From: an uncultured Porphyromonadaceae bacterium
Lineage (GTDB): Bacteria; Bacteroidota; Bacteroidia; Bacteroidales; Muribaculaceae
DNA length: 51,626 bases
Direction: 5' to 3'
NCBI GenBank assembly: GCA_947175295.1
Contig: CAMWMK010000014.1
Coordinates: 1-51,626, forward strand
Shown here: in pieces, positions 1-10,200 of the stretch
How the letters are laid out: every line of letters starts with the position of its first letter
How positions within the stretch are numbered: the first letter of the stretch is position 1
The notes under the pieces: model-generated
Database searches by the model: none
Seen by the model: the letters and a program-made list of their open reading frames with translations, nothing else
What the model was told of the DNA's origin: nothing
Program-made: the position numbers and the translations under genes

Positions 1-2748
1 TCCCTTGCGCTCGCCGATGGTCAGGGTGCCGGTGGCGTTGTCGTAGCTCATCGGAATCATCGAGTAGGCGCCCTTCTCGTAGTTGTAGTTGAGGTTTTCG
101 TCTTCATAGAGGGTGAACTCGCCGTCATCGCCCGTATAGACGTAGAGGTTGATTACGTCGGCCGGTTTCTCATCGCTCCACTGCATCGCTGGGCCGAACG
201 GCACGATTGCTCCTGAGCGGACATATAGGGGCATTCTGTCGTAGGGTGCGCCCACCACCATAGTCTCGCCACCCTTGGAGGCCACCAAGCCGGTGTAGAA
301 GTCATACCAGGTGGCGCCCTTCGGGAAGTAGATCTCGCGCTGGCGCGCTCCGTATTCATAGACGGGGGCGACGAGGAACGCGTTGCCGAACATATACTGG
401 TCGCTGATGCCGCGTGTGGCCTTGTCGGAGGTAAAGTCCATCACCATCGGACGCATCACTGTGTAGTCGTCGAAATAGGTCTTCCCTGCGAGAGAGTAGA
501 TGTAGGGCATGAGGTCGTAGCGCAGGTTGGTGTAGTAGACCACCGATCCGTAGGCCGGATGGTCTTCAGGCGCGATGTTGAAGATCTCGCGGTAGGGCCA
601 CTGGCCGTGGGCGCGGAAGAGGGGAGCGAAGGCTCCGAACTGATACCAGCGCGTATTGAGCTCGCGCCATTCCTTAAGGTCGGCGTTCTCTTTGCCGGTC
701 TTGTAGAATTCACCCTGAGCCTTGACGTAGCGGTCTTCCACGCAGAAGCCGCCGATGTCCATTGTCCACCAGGGTATACCGCTCATGGCGAAGTTGAGTC
801 CGGCAGAGATCTGGGCCTTCATGTCTTCCCAGCGGGTGGCGATGTCGCCGCTCCAGGTGGCCGTGGAGTAGCGCTGGAGGCCGGCGAAGCCGGAGCGCGT
901 CAGCAGGAACACACGCTTCTCGGGATTAGTCTCGCGCTGGCCGTTGTAGATGGCGTCGGCGTTGACGAGGGCATAGGCGTTGAAGTATTTGGTGGAGGGG
1001 CCGAGCGCGGTCGGTGTGATCAGGTCTTTGCGGTACTGCAGGTCGGTGCAGTCGCGGATGTTGGGCTCCGATGCGTCCATCCACCATGCGTCGATGCCCA
1101 GGGGCACGTAGTGGTCGGCGATCTGGCTCCAGAAGAGCTTGCGGGCCTCCGGGTCGTAGGCGTCGTAGAATGAGCCCAGATAGCCGGGGCCTACCCAGTC
1201 GCGGATGCTGTCTTGCACGGGCAGCTTATACATCCATCCCTTTTCGTCGAATTCCTTGTAGTGGTCGGTGGTCACGTAGAACTTCGGCCATACCGAGATC
1301 ATCACGCGGGCGTTCATGGCGTGGATGGTGTCTACCATTCCCTTGGGGTCGGGGAAGCGGTCGCGGTCAAACTCGTGGCTGCCCCATGAGTCCTGCTTCC
1401 AGTGGAGCCAGTCGATCACTATGTTGTCGATTGGAATGCCCCTCTTGCGGAACTCCGCGAGTGTGGAGAGCACTTCCTCCTGGGTGTTGTATTTCTCGCG
1501 GCTCTGCCAGTAGCCCATGGCCCATTTCGGCATGATGGGGGCTTTGCCGGTGAGCGTGCGGTAGCCGGAGATTACTTCGTCCATGTCGTCGCCGTAGACG
1601 AAGTAGTAGTCGATGCCGTCCTGCATCTCTCCCCACCAGCTCATCTCCATCTGCTCCTTCGGGTCGCGCGGACTGTAGGCGCGCAGGCTGCAGTAGGCCA
1701 CACTGCCGTTGGGCTCCCATTCTATCTTGATGGGCACTCGCTTGCCGGCTTCGAGGTCGACGGAAAATTTGTAGCTGTTGGGGTTCCATGCCGTGCGCCA
1801 GCGCTCCGGCACCACTTCCTTGCCGTCGATCCATACCGACTGATAGCCCGAGTAGTAGAGTATGAACTTGTATTCTCCCGTCTCCGCCGCCTCGATCTCT
1901 CCTTCATAAGTCACGTGGCTGCCGGCGAAGTTGAAGTCCTGCGGCAGGTTGACCACATGGGCGAGGTCGCCGCGAATCAGATGCTCGAAATAGATGGAGT
2001 CCTCACGCTGCACGAGTGTAGGCTCGTCGTCGCGGGCGGGCACGTAGGTGCCTGTCAGGGCTCCTTCCTTCCCTTCCTTGTCGAAGAGCTTGAAGACTCC
2101 TCCGATCTGTCTGTAGCCTTCGGGGTTGCCCCAGCGGCAGAGGGAGTAGCTGTCCCAGAGGATGCCGTAGTTGTCGGTAGAGACTATGAAGGGCACCGAC
2201 ACCTTGGTGTTGTATTGGTAGAGTTCCTCGTTTTTCCCCTTGTAGTTGAATTCGTCGCTCTGGTGCTGTCCCAGACCGTAGATGCCCTCGTCGTCGGAAA
2301 GCGACTGGAAAGTCTGCCTTACGGTGTAGCCTTTCGTGCCTTCCACTTCGATGGGGGAGAACTCCCTTCCCCCTTCGGCTTCGGCGAGGATCAGCTTGCC
2401 CTCCTTGTCGTAGAACTTCACGTCGCCGCTTGTGAGGGAGACAGTGGCCTTGATGGCGGATGTCACCACCGATACCGAGGAGTCGGTCTCCTCCACGTCG
2501 TATTTCACGTCGGTCGGACGCTCGAGCACTGCGAGGCTCGCGTCTTCGGCAAATTTGCTGTCGGGCGTGGCGCTGACGCGGATGATCTTATCGCCATACA
2601 CCTGCAGGCGCACCTTGCTGACGCCCGCTTCCTGCGGATTGCTGACATTGACGGTCACTCCGCCCGATTCTTTCTTGTAGGCTCCGCTGCCACACGATGC
2701 TATGAGCATGCCGCTGAGCAGGAACCCCGGGATTGCGGTTAGTTTCAT
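1..2748 (-). CDS. GH31 alpha-xylosidase with PA14 insert, lipoprotein, C-terminus cut by window edge
   Basis: Retaining glycoside hydrolase of family 31, probably releasing alpha-xylose from xyloglucan oligosaccharides. 916 codons lie in the window without a stop, so only the last part of the C-terminal beta-sandwich is missing. The start gives MKLTAIPGFLLSGMLIASCG, a lipoprotein signal with Cys19. A PA14-like domain lies at about residues 255-375 (TYEGEIEAAETGEYKF and following). The (beta/alpha)8 barrel carries the nucleophile region GIDAWWMDASEPN (Asp558) and the acid/base region TWSGDIATRW (Asp635), 77 residues apart. A PA14 insert in a GH31 is characteristic of the xyloglucan-locus alpha-xylosidases of Bacteroides, and the neighbouring HTCS, SusCD and BACON-GH5 agree. 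Other GH31 activities (alpha-glucosidase, alpha-galactosidase) are possible but less likely. Localisation to the periplasmic side or the outer membrane cannot be told from sequence. Confidence 0.9.
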   Translation of the reverse strand, partial: MKLTAIPGFLLSGMLIASCGSGAYKKESGGVTVNVSNPQEAGVSKVRLQVYGDKIIRVSATPDSKFAEDASLAVLERPTDVKYDVEETDSSVSVVTSAIKATVSLTSGDVKFYDKEGKLILAEAEGGREFSPIEVEGTKGYTVRQTFQSLSDDEGIYGLGQHQSDEFNYKGKNEELYQYNTKVSVPFIVSTDNYGILWDSYSLCRWGNPEGYRQIGGVFKLFDKEGKEGALTGTYVPARDDEPTLVQREDSIYFEHLIRGDLAHVVNLPQDFNFAGSHVTYEGEIEAAETGEYKFILYYSGYQSVWIDGKEVVPERWRTAWNPNSYKFSVDLEAGKRVPIKIEWEPNGSVAYCSLRAYSPRDPKEQMEMSWWGEMQDGIDYYFVYGDDMDEVISGYRTLTGKAPIMPKWAMGYWQSREKYNTQEEVLSTLAEFRKRGIPIDNIVIDWLHWKQDSWGSHEFDRDRFPDPKGMVDTIHAMNARVMISVWPKFYVTTDHYKEFDEKGWMYKLPVQDSIRDWVGPGYLGSFYDAYDPEARKLFWSQIADHYVPLGIDAWWMDASEPNIRDCTDLQYRKDLITPTALGPSTKYFNAYALVNADAIYNGQRETNPEKRVFLLTRSGFAGLQRYSTATWSGDIATRWEDMKAQISAGLNFAMSGIPWWTMDIGGFCVEDRYVKAQGEFYKTGKENADLKEWRELNTRWYQFGAFAPLFRAHGQWPYREIFNIAPEDHPAYGSVVYYTNLRYDLMPYIYSLAGKTYFDDYTVMRPMVMDFTSDKATRGISDQYMFGNAFLVAPVYEYGARQREIYFPKGATWYDFYTGLVASKGGETMVVGAPYDRMPLYVRSGAIVPFGPAMQWSDEKPADVINLYVYTGDDGEFTLYEDENLNYNYEKGAYSMIPMSYDNATGTLTIGERKG

Positions 2749-2787
2749 AATTATGGTCTTGTTTTTAAGGCTTATTGTTCCTGAATG

Positions 2788-2795
2788 CAAAATTA
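2788..2795 (-). promoter_or_regulatory. Candidate -7 box for GH31
   Basis: Minus strand reads TAATTTTG, fitting the Bacteroidota -7 consensus TAnnTTTG, about 40 bp upstream of the GH31 start. It lies between the HTCS stop and GH31, so GH31 may have its own promoter although it follows the HTCS gene on the same strand. No clear TTTG -33 box was seen. Confidence 0.5.
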
Positions 2796-2875
2796 ATCAA
2801 AATTCCTCCATCGGCAGTCGCTGCTTGTGTCGCATATAGGCCATATGTTCCACGTGGCGGGGGCGAATTGTTAAC

Positions 2876-5800
2876 TTATACGGTATAGTTTGTTTCCGTG
2901 CCCTCCTTTTCCTGATAGAGCGAGGGAAGTATTCCGAATTCCTCCTTGAAGTATTTGCTGAATATCTTCGGATTGTTGAAGCCTGTCTGGTAGGCCACTT
3001 CCGAGACGTTGAGCTGGCTTTCCCTCAGCAGCTGGGCTGCTCTCTTTAGGCGGATGATGCGGATGAATTCGATGGGGGTCTTGCCGGTGATCTGCTTTAT
3101 CTTCTTGTAGAGCCTTACGCGGCTCATGCCCAAGTGGTCGCTGAGGTCTTCCACCGAGAGCTGGGAGCTGTCGAGATTGTCGGAGACGTATTTCATGGCC
3201 TTTTCGATGAATTTCTCGTCGAGCGGCGTGATCTTGATGGCTTCCGGCTCCGGCTCCACGAGTGTCCGGGTGGCTCCCTTGGCGGTGAGCTCGATGAGGC
3301 GCTTCATCCTCAGCCGCAAGACGTCGAGGTTGAACGGCTTTGTGATGTAGTCGTCGGCGCCTAAGGTGAGCCCCTCTATCTTCACTCCCAAGTCGTGTTT
3401 GGCGGTTATGATTATGAGGGGGATGGCTACGGTGCGCTTGTCCGACTTCAGTCGGCGGCAAAGCTCTATGCCGTCCATGCCTGGCATCATCAGGTCGGTC
3501 AGGATCACGGCGGGCAGCCGCTCTTCCATTATCGCCAGCGCTTCGTTGCCGTCGGCGGCCGTGACCACTTCGAAGTCGTTGTCGAGCTCGAAGCGCAGCA
3601 TGTCGGTCATGTCCGGATTGTCGTCTACCACGAGGGCCATGGGCCTGCTGCCGGGATCCGCGGGGCTGTCGGCGGATGAGGCGCGTGGCCGCGCCTCATC
3701 CGGCCTCAGCGCCGAGGCCGGAATATAATCCTCTTCCTTATCGGCCTTTTCCTGGCTGCCGTGGCGGATAGGGATGTCGATGATGAAGACGCTCCCGGTG
3801 TCTACGTTGTCGGTGACGCGAATGGAGCCGTCGTGGAGCCTTACGTATTCGCTCACCATGCTCAGCCCTATGCCGCTTCCCATATGGGGATGCGATTCAC
3901 CGTTGTCGTCTACCTGGTAGAAGCGTTCGAAGATATGCTCCTTGTCTTTGTCCTTGATTCCGATTCCGGTGTCGGCCACCTTGATGCGGAGCATGGGGCT
4001 TTCGCTCCCCACCTGCTCCAGCGACACATCGATCCTGCCTCCCGACGGAGTGAACTTTACGGCGTTGCCGAGAAGGTTCATGAAGATCTTCTCAAGCTTG
4101 TCGTAGTCGAAGAGCATATGTATCGAATCGTGGTCGGAGAAGAAGGAGAGCGCGATGTTCTTGCGCTCGGTAAGGCTTGAGAATGAATTGCATACGTTGC
4201 GGCTGAAGGCCACTGCGTCTCCTTCCGACGCGTTGAGCTGCAGGCCTGCCACTTCGTTCTTGCGGAAGTCGAGCAGCTGGTTGACCAGGGCCAGTAGTTT
4301 CGTGGCATTGATCTTCATGAGCGATAGCCTCTGCATCTGCCTTGGGTCAGAGGTCTCCTTTATCATCTCCTCAAGCGGGGAGACAATAAGCGTCAGGGGA
4401 GTGCGCAGGTCATGGCTGACATTCGTGAAGAACTTGAATTTAAGCTGGTTGATTTCCTCCTGCTTTTTCCGGTTTTCCTCCTCGATCTTCCGCTCGTAGC
4501 GCCGGCGTTCGAATTTCGTGATCAGGCACACTATTCCCCAGATGGCCAGGGCCGCCAGAATGGCATATACGGCTATGGCCCAGCCGGTAGCCCAGAAGGG
4601 AGGCTTGATCCTGACTGTCAGCAGCGCCGGCGAGTCGCTCTCGTAGCCGTCGCTGTTGATGCCTTTCACCAGGAGCCGGTATTTGCCGGGGCGCAGGTTG
4701 GAGAATGTCACTGAGTGCTGTCCCGGACCGATGCTTCTCCATTCATCGCTGTAGCCTTCAAGGCGGTAGAGGTAGGTGGTCTTTTCAGGCAGGGCATAGT
4801 TGTCGGTGGTGAAATATACGGTGAATTCGCGGGTGTCCGGAGAGAGTTCGATGAGTCCTCCGTCGGTCAGTTCGCCCTTCACGGATAGGCCATCGTCGCC
4901 CGCTTCAGGATGCTGCAGCCGTCCGTCGACGTAAAGGTCGGTGAAGATCACTTTGGGATGCGTCTTGTTGAGGCTTATGTCGTTGGGCAGAAAGCGGTTG
5001 ACTCCATACAGACCACCGATCAGGATCTCTCCGTCAGGCAGCTTCGCGAGCGACCTCTGGTTGAAGTCGCAGTCCATGAGTCCGTCGTCGGTGTCGTAGG
5101 TCCTTGCCGACACGTCGATGTCGCCTGTCTTTTCGTTGTAGTTCACCCGGAGGTTGATCAGCTCCCTTCCTTCGGTGACCCAGAGTGAGCCTCCGTTGTC
5201 TTCGATGATTCCGGCCACATAGTTGTGGAATGAATTGTCGCCCGTCCTTATCTTGGTGATCCTTGCATGTTCGCGGTCGATCGCCATAAGGCCGTTGGAT
5301 GTCGCGGCCCATAAGAGTCCTCTGGAGTCTTCAAGGAGCTGGGTCAGACGCCAGCCGTCGGTGTCGAGGGCCGGATCGAGGTCGTTGAGGTTGTGGATGA
5401 GTCCGTCTTTCGGGTTGTAGTATGCTATGCCGTAGGAATTTCCGAAATAGATACGCCCGTCTTTCGACGCTGTGGCCGTCACTACATACTGCGACTGCAG
5501 TCCGTTGTCGGCGTTTCCTATGGGAGTGGCGCTTCCGTTCTCAGGGTCGAAGAGATACACTCCGGCTCCCAGTGTCGACACCCATATCTTTCCGTTGCGG
5601 TCTTTCGTCAGGGCCCATATGAAGCTCCGGTCAAGCTGTGTGCCGGTGGTCAGCTTCTCGATTTTTCCTCCTTTAAGCCTTCTGAGACCATCCGCGAAGG
5701 CTCCTATGTAGAGCGTTCCGTCTCTTGTCTCGGCAAGGCTCGTAATCGCTGCCGGAGAGATGCTCCCGGTGCTGTCGTCGATGTGTTTCCGCTCTCCGGT

Positions 5801-6910
5801 GTCGGTGTTCCAAACCCATAGGCCCTCGCTGTCGGTGCCTACCCATACTCGGCTGTCGCGCGTGGGAAGCATGCAGTTGACGTCTGGGAGAGTTTCGAGT
5901 CCGAATTTCCTTACGTTGTCATGGTGGGCGAGAAGTCCCATCTTATATGTTCCCAGCCATCGTGATCCTGCCGGGCCTTCCATAAAGCATGTGACTGTGT
6001 TTCGGTGTGTTATGTCGCCCGGTATATCGGCCGGCATAACGCTGATTCCGTCGCTGCCGGTCTGTATGCGTGCTATTCCCTGGTGGTCTCGCGCCATCCA
6101 GAGGGAGCCGTCATGGTCTTCATAGATCATGCGTATGTTGCCCAGACGGTCCCGGTCGGCAATCTGCTGCGATATCCATCTCTTGGAGTCAGCGTCGTAG
6201 AGTTCCACAGTGAATGTGCAGTAAAGCCAATAGCGGTTACGGCTGTCTACGGTCAGTTGATAATCACGCCGTTGTCCGGAAAGGCCGGGGGCAGACGTCT
6301 GTAGCGTCGGCTTCATCGACTTCGCGTCTATTACGGTGACGGTGCCGGATTCATCCGCACATACAGCGATTCCTTCCTTCGCCACTATGGAGGTCACATT
6401 TACGTCGGCTGCCGGGTATCCCTCCGTCTTTCTCGCCCCTCCCTCCTTAGGCAGTAGGTAGAGCCCTTTGTCTGATGCTATCCATAGCGAGCCGTCAGGG
6501 CTGTCGGCCACTTCCAGCACTTTGCCGGAGATACCCTCAGCTCCCGTTACTGCTGAAATGTCGTCCCATACCCTGTGGCTGGCCGGGTCGTATACTCCGT
6601 ATCCGCTCTGGGTCTTTAGCCAGAGCCTTCCGGCGGAGTCTTCGGTTATCTTGAGTATGTATTCGTCTATTATGGTGGCAGAATCCGCCTGCACGGTGTA
6701 GGCGGGTCGTATGGAATATCCGTCATAGCGGCAGAGACCGGTCGATGTGCCTATCCATATCAGCCCGTCGCTGTGGCGGTGGAGGGCTGTCATGAGATGG
6801 TTGTAGGCGCCGGGTATCGCTTCGAAGTGCCTGTCGCTCTCTCCGGAATAGGCCTGGACGGCGAGCAGGACTGAAATGGCGGCTGTGATTATTGTCTTTT
6901 TCAGGGTCAT
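2876..6910 (-). CDS. Hybrid two-component system (HTCS) sensor-regulator of the xyloglucan-type PUL
   Basis: A 1344-aa one-protein signalling chain in the inner membrane: it binds an oligosaccharide in the periplasm and activates PUL transcription. The order seen is: signal peptide (1-22); two beta-propellers built from repeats such as DGLIWIGTSTGLCRYD (about 30-650); Y_Y_Y domain (about 680-768); membrane helix (about 771-797); HisKA with VSHDLRTP (His833); HATPase with N-box FMNLLGNAVKF and DTGIGI (943-985); receiver with LTDLMMPGMDG (Asp1139); and a C-terminal AraC HTH pair (about 1250-1335). All catalytic residues are present. The gene is divergent from the SusC gene across a 314-bp gap, the usual layout for an HTCS controlling the adjacent PUL. 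The linker before the receiver (about 1060-1090) is Ala/Pro/Arg-rich and is encoded by two perfect palindromes. Confidence 0.96.
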   Translation of the reverse strand: MTLKKTIITAAISVLLAVQAYSGESDRHFEAIPGAYNHLMTALHRHSDGLIWIGTSTGLCRYDGYSIRPAYTVQADSATIIDEYILKITEDSAGRLWLKTQSGYGVYDPASHRVWDDISAVTGAEGISGKVLEVADSPDGSLWIASDKGLYLLPKEGGARKTEGYPAADVNVTSIVAKEGIAVCADESGTVTVIDAKSMKPTLQTSAPGLSGQRRDYQLTVDSRNRYWLYCTFTVELYDADSKRWISQQIADRDRLGNIRMIYEDHDGSLWMARDHQGIARIQTGSDGISVMPADIPGDITHRNTVTCFMEGPAGSRWLGTYKMGLLAHHDNVRKFGLETLPDVNCMLPTRDSRVWVGTDSEGLWVWNTDTGERKHIDDSTGSISPAAITSLAETRDGTLYIGAFADGLRRLKGGKIEKLTTGTQLDRSFIWALTKDRNGKIWVSTLGAGVYLFDPENGSATPIGNADNGLQSQYVVTATASKDGRIYFGNSYGIAYYNPKDGLIHNLNDLDPALDTDGWRLTQLLEDSRGLLWAATSNGLMAIDREHARITKIRTGDNSFHNYVAGIIEDNGGSLWVTEGRELINLRVNYNEKTGDIDVSARTYDTDDGLMDCDFNQRSLAKLPDGEILIGGLYGVNRFLPNDISLNKTHPKVIFTDLYVDGRLQHPEAGDDGLSVKGELTDGGLIELSPDTREFTVYFTTDNYALPEKTTYLYRLEGYSDEWRSIGPGQHSVTFSNLRPGKYRLLVKGINSDGYESDSPALLTVRIKPPFWATGWAIAVYAILAALAIWGIVCLITKFERRRYERKIEEENRKKQEEINQLKFKFFTNVSHDLRTPLTLIVSPLEEMIKETSDPRQMQRLSLMKINATKLLALVNQLLDFRKNEVAGLQLNASEGDAVAFSRNVCNSFSSLTERKNIALSFFSDHDSIHMLFDYDKLEKIFMNLLGNAVKFTPSGGRIDVSLEQVGSESPMLRIKVADTGIGIKDKDKEHIFERFYQVDDNGESHPHMGSGIGLSMVSEYVRLHDGSIRVTDNVDTGSVFIIDIPIRHGSQEKADKEEDYIPASALRPDEARPRASSADSPADPGSRPMALVVDDNPDMTDMLRFELDNDFEVVTAADGNEALAIMEERLPAVILTDLMMPGMDGIELCRRLKSDKRTVAIPLIIITAKHDLGVKIEGLTLGADDYITKPFNLDVLRLRMKRLIELTAKGATRTLVEPEPEAIKITPLDEKFIEKAMKYVSDNLDSSQLSVEDLSDHLGMSRVRLYKKIKQITGKTPIEFIRIIRLKRAAQLLRESQLNVSEVAYQTGFNNPKIFSKYFKEEFGILPSLYQEKEGTETNYTV
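3674..3720. repeat. Two perfect palindromes inside the HTCS coding sequence
   Basis: GGATGAGGCGCG at 3674-3685 is followed by a 4-nt loop and its perfect complement at 3690-3701. Directly after comes CGGCCTC, a 6-nt loop and GAGGCCG (3701-3720). Together they encode the interdomain linker between the histidine kinase and receiver domains, where an insertion would be tolerated. Confidence 0.75.
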
Positions 6911-7224
6911 GACGTAGGGAAGATATGTTTATACTGCAAAGTAAGCGAAAGTATCCGATATTTACAACTTTTTTAACATTCAGGATAAACCTTGTGGTTA
7001 TGTAATATTCTGAATTACAGTGTTGTATTGGTTTTTGGGGTAACATTTGAATCCGAAACGGTTAACATTTAACGCCCATCAACGGGAGGCGGAGTTACAT
7101 AATGTGCCTATAATGTATGAAAGAATGATACCCGCGATTCGTGAAAGAACGTTAATTTTGCACACGGTTAGACACCAACCATGAGATAAACCCAAAATAC
7201 ATATTTACGTTAACCTAAAAATCA
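6911..7224. promoter_or_regulatory. Divergent control region between HTCS and SusC; -7 box for SusC at 7153-7160
   Basis: 314 bp without a gene, AT-rich. On the plus strand TAATTTTG at 7153-7160 matches the -7 consensus, giving a leader of about 60 nt for susC. On the minus strand CTTACTTTGC near 6937-6946 is a near match for the HTCS gene. The stretch between should hold the HTCS binding site. TTATGTAA and TTACATAA occur as an inverted pair about 90 bp apart, which is only suggestive. Confidence 0.55.
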
Positions 7225-10200
7225 ATGCAAATGAAACTAAAAGACTTTTGCAAATCAGCGCTCCTGCGCCTCACGGTCGCGGTCTGCTGCCTGCTCGGAG
7301 GCCTCGGAGTCGCCGCAGCGCAGTCGATGCTCGTGAGCGGCACGGTGACATCCGCTGCCGACGGCGAGCCGCTTATCGGCGTCACCGTCATGGTGAAGAA
7401 CTCGAAGGTAGGCACAGCCACCGACATCGACGGCAATTACTCCATCGAGGCTCAGAAGGGATCGGTGCTCGTATTCTCATACGTGGGAATGCAGCAGCGT
7501 GAGATTCCGGTGACCTCTAACCGCCTCGATGTAGCTCTGCTCGACGACAGCAGCACTCTCGACGACCTCGTGGTGATCGGCTACGGAGTGCAGAAGAAGA
7601 AGCTCCTCACAGGAGCCACTTCCCAGATCGACGGCTCGGACATCGCCAAGATGAACACCAACTCTCCGCTGCAGGCAATGCAGGGACAGCTCGCCGGCGT
7701 CAACATCAGCTCCAACTCCGGACAGCCCGGTGAGAGCATGAAGGTGCGCATCCGCGGCCTCGGCACCATCGGCAACGCCAGCCCCCTCTATCTCATCGAC
7801 GGCGTGGGCGGCGACATCTCGACCCTCAACCCGGCCGACATCGAGAGCATCGACGTGCTTAAGGACGCCGCTTCAGCCGCCATCTACGGTGCGCAGGCCG
7901 CCAACGGCGTTGTGCTCGTCACTACAAAGAAAGGACGCGAAGGACGCACCAAAGTGACTTTCGACGGATACTACGGCATTCAGAACGTGGCCCACAAGGT
8001 GAAGATGCTCAACGCTCGCGAATACATGACCATCATGGACGAGCAGCAGATCGCCGACAACTCCGATCCCTACGACTGGGACTCGATGCCCTCGATCTGG
8101 CGCACGGATGCCGATGGCAACCGCCTCGGAGTATATGATACCGACTGGACCAACCAGATGTTTAAGAAAAACGCCTCCACCCAGAGCTATACGATAGGCG
8201 TCACAGGCGGCAACGCCAACAGCACCTACGCCATGAGCATTGGCTACCTTAATCAGGAAGGTATCGCCGGAGGCAGCAAGGTGTCAGACTATTCGCGCTA
8301 CAACTTCCGCATCAACTCCGACCATAAGCTCTTCGGAGGCATCGTCACCGTTGGCGAGCAGGTAAGCTTCGTATATAAGAAAAACAACGGTATTGGTACA
8401 GGAAACCAATACAACAACACCCTGCGCGGTGCTTTCGGTGTATCACCCCTCATTCCGGTCTACGGCGCTGACGGGGAGTATTACGACACCACCAACAATG
8501 AATGGACCAACGGCGCCGGCAACCCCTATGGTTCGATGATGGTCTGCAACCAGAAGGAAAACAAGAGCACTACCTTCACAGGCAACGTATACGCTCAGGT
8601 GGAGCCGATCAAGAACCTTAAACTGCGCACAGTATTCGGCGCTGTGGCCGGCTCATCCGAATACCGCAGTTATACTCCGATCTATCGCTTCGGCATCTAT
8701 AGCTATAGCGACCACACTTCGGTAAGCCAGAACATGAACCGAAGCCTCGGCATGACATGGACCAACACCCTTTCATATGATTTCGACATCAAGGACCATG
8801 CCTTCAAGGCTCTCGTCGGCATGGAGGCATACCGCTATGAAGGCACTTACGTAGGCGCCGGACAGCGCGACCTCAAGGAGGGATTCGACACCTGGCCCTA
8901 CGCCTGGATCAACAACGGCACGGCAGCCACTTCAGCCGACGGGCTGAGCGCATCGGGCTATCCTCACGACGTAAGCCGCTCCGTCAGCTACTTCGGACGC
9001 CTCAGCTGGAACTGGCGTGAGAAATATATGGTAGACGTGACGGTGCGCGGCGACGGAAGCTCCAAGTTCGCACGCGGACACCGTTTCGGCACATTCCCCT
9101 CCGTATCCGCAGGCTGGAACATCTCAAGCGAGGAGTTCATGGAGGCTTCGCGCGAATGGCTCGACTTCCTCAAGATCCGCGGAAGCTGGGGCCGCGTCGG
9201 CAACCAGAACATCTCCAACTACATGTATCTCGCTCCCGTCAAGGTGACCAACACGCATTACTTCTTCGGTGAATATTTCGGTCCCAACGGCTCTTACGGC
9301 GACTATTCCACAACACTCGGCAACAACTGGGGCGCATATCCCAACCGCCTCGGCAACGCCGACCTCACATGGGAGACTTCCGAGCAGCTCAACTTCGGTT
9401 TTGACGCTGCCTTCTTCGCAAGCCGCCTGCATATGAACTTCGACTGGTATCGCAAGACCACCAAAGACTGGCTCGTAGAAGCTCCGATCCTCGCTACCGC
9501 AGGTGCCGGCGCCCCCTACATCAACGGCGGCAACGTGATCAACACCGGCGTGGAAATCGCCCTCAACTGGAACGACGTGATCGGCAAGGACTTCGCCTAC
9601 AGCATCGGCGCCAACTTCACCTACAATAAGAACAAGGTTGGCTCCATCCCGACTGAAGACGGCATCATCCATGGCGCTACAAACCAGATCTACGACAACG
9701 CTCCTGAATTCTACCGCGCCGAGAACGGTCACTCCATCGGCTACTGGTGGGGCTTCCAGACTGCAGGCCTCTTCCAGAACCAGCGTGAGATCGACGAATG
9801 GGTGGCAGACGGTAACGGCGTGCTCCAGTCAAACGTGCGTCCCGGCGACGTTCGCTACGTAGACCAGAACCACGACGGCGTAATCAACGACGACGACAAG
9901 ATCGACCTCGGCAACGGCGTGCCTAAGTTCACTTACGGCTTCAACATCAATCTCAACTGGAGGAACTTCGATCTCGGACTCGTGGCTACGGGCGTGGCAG
10001 GCAATAAGATCTTCCAGAGCTACCGCAACGTGGTCGACCAGAAAGCCAACTACACCACTGAGGTGCTCGGACGCTGGACCGGCGAGGGAACCTCCAACCG
10101 CATACCCCGCGTGACCAACGGCCAGATCAACAGCGCGGTGTCTGACCTTTACCTCTACGACGGCGATTTCCTCCGCCTGAGCAACCTGACGTTCGGCTAT

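Noticed and set aside
559..2742. Long plus-strand open frames opposite GH31
   Set aside because: They are antisense shadows of a GC-rich coding gene; their translations have no family character, while the minus frame has GH31 catalytic motifs.
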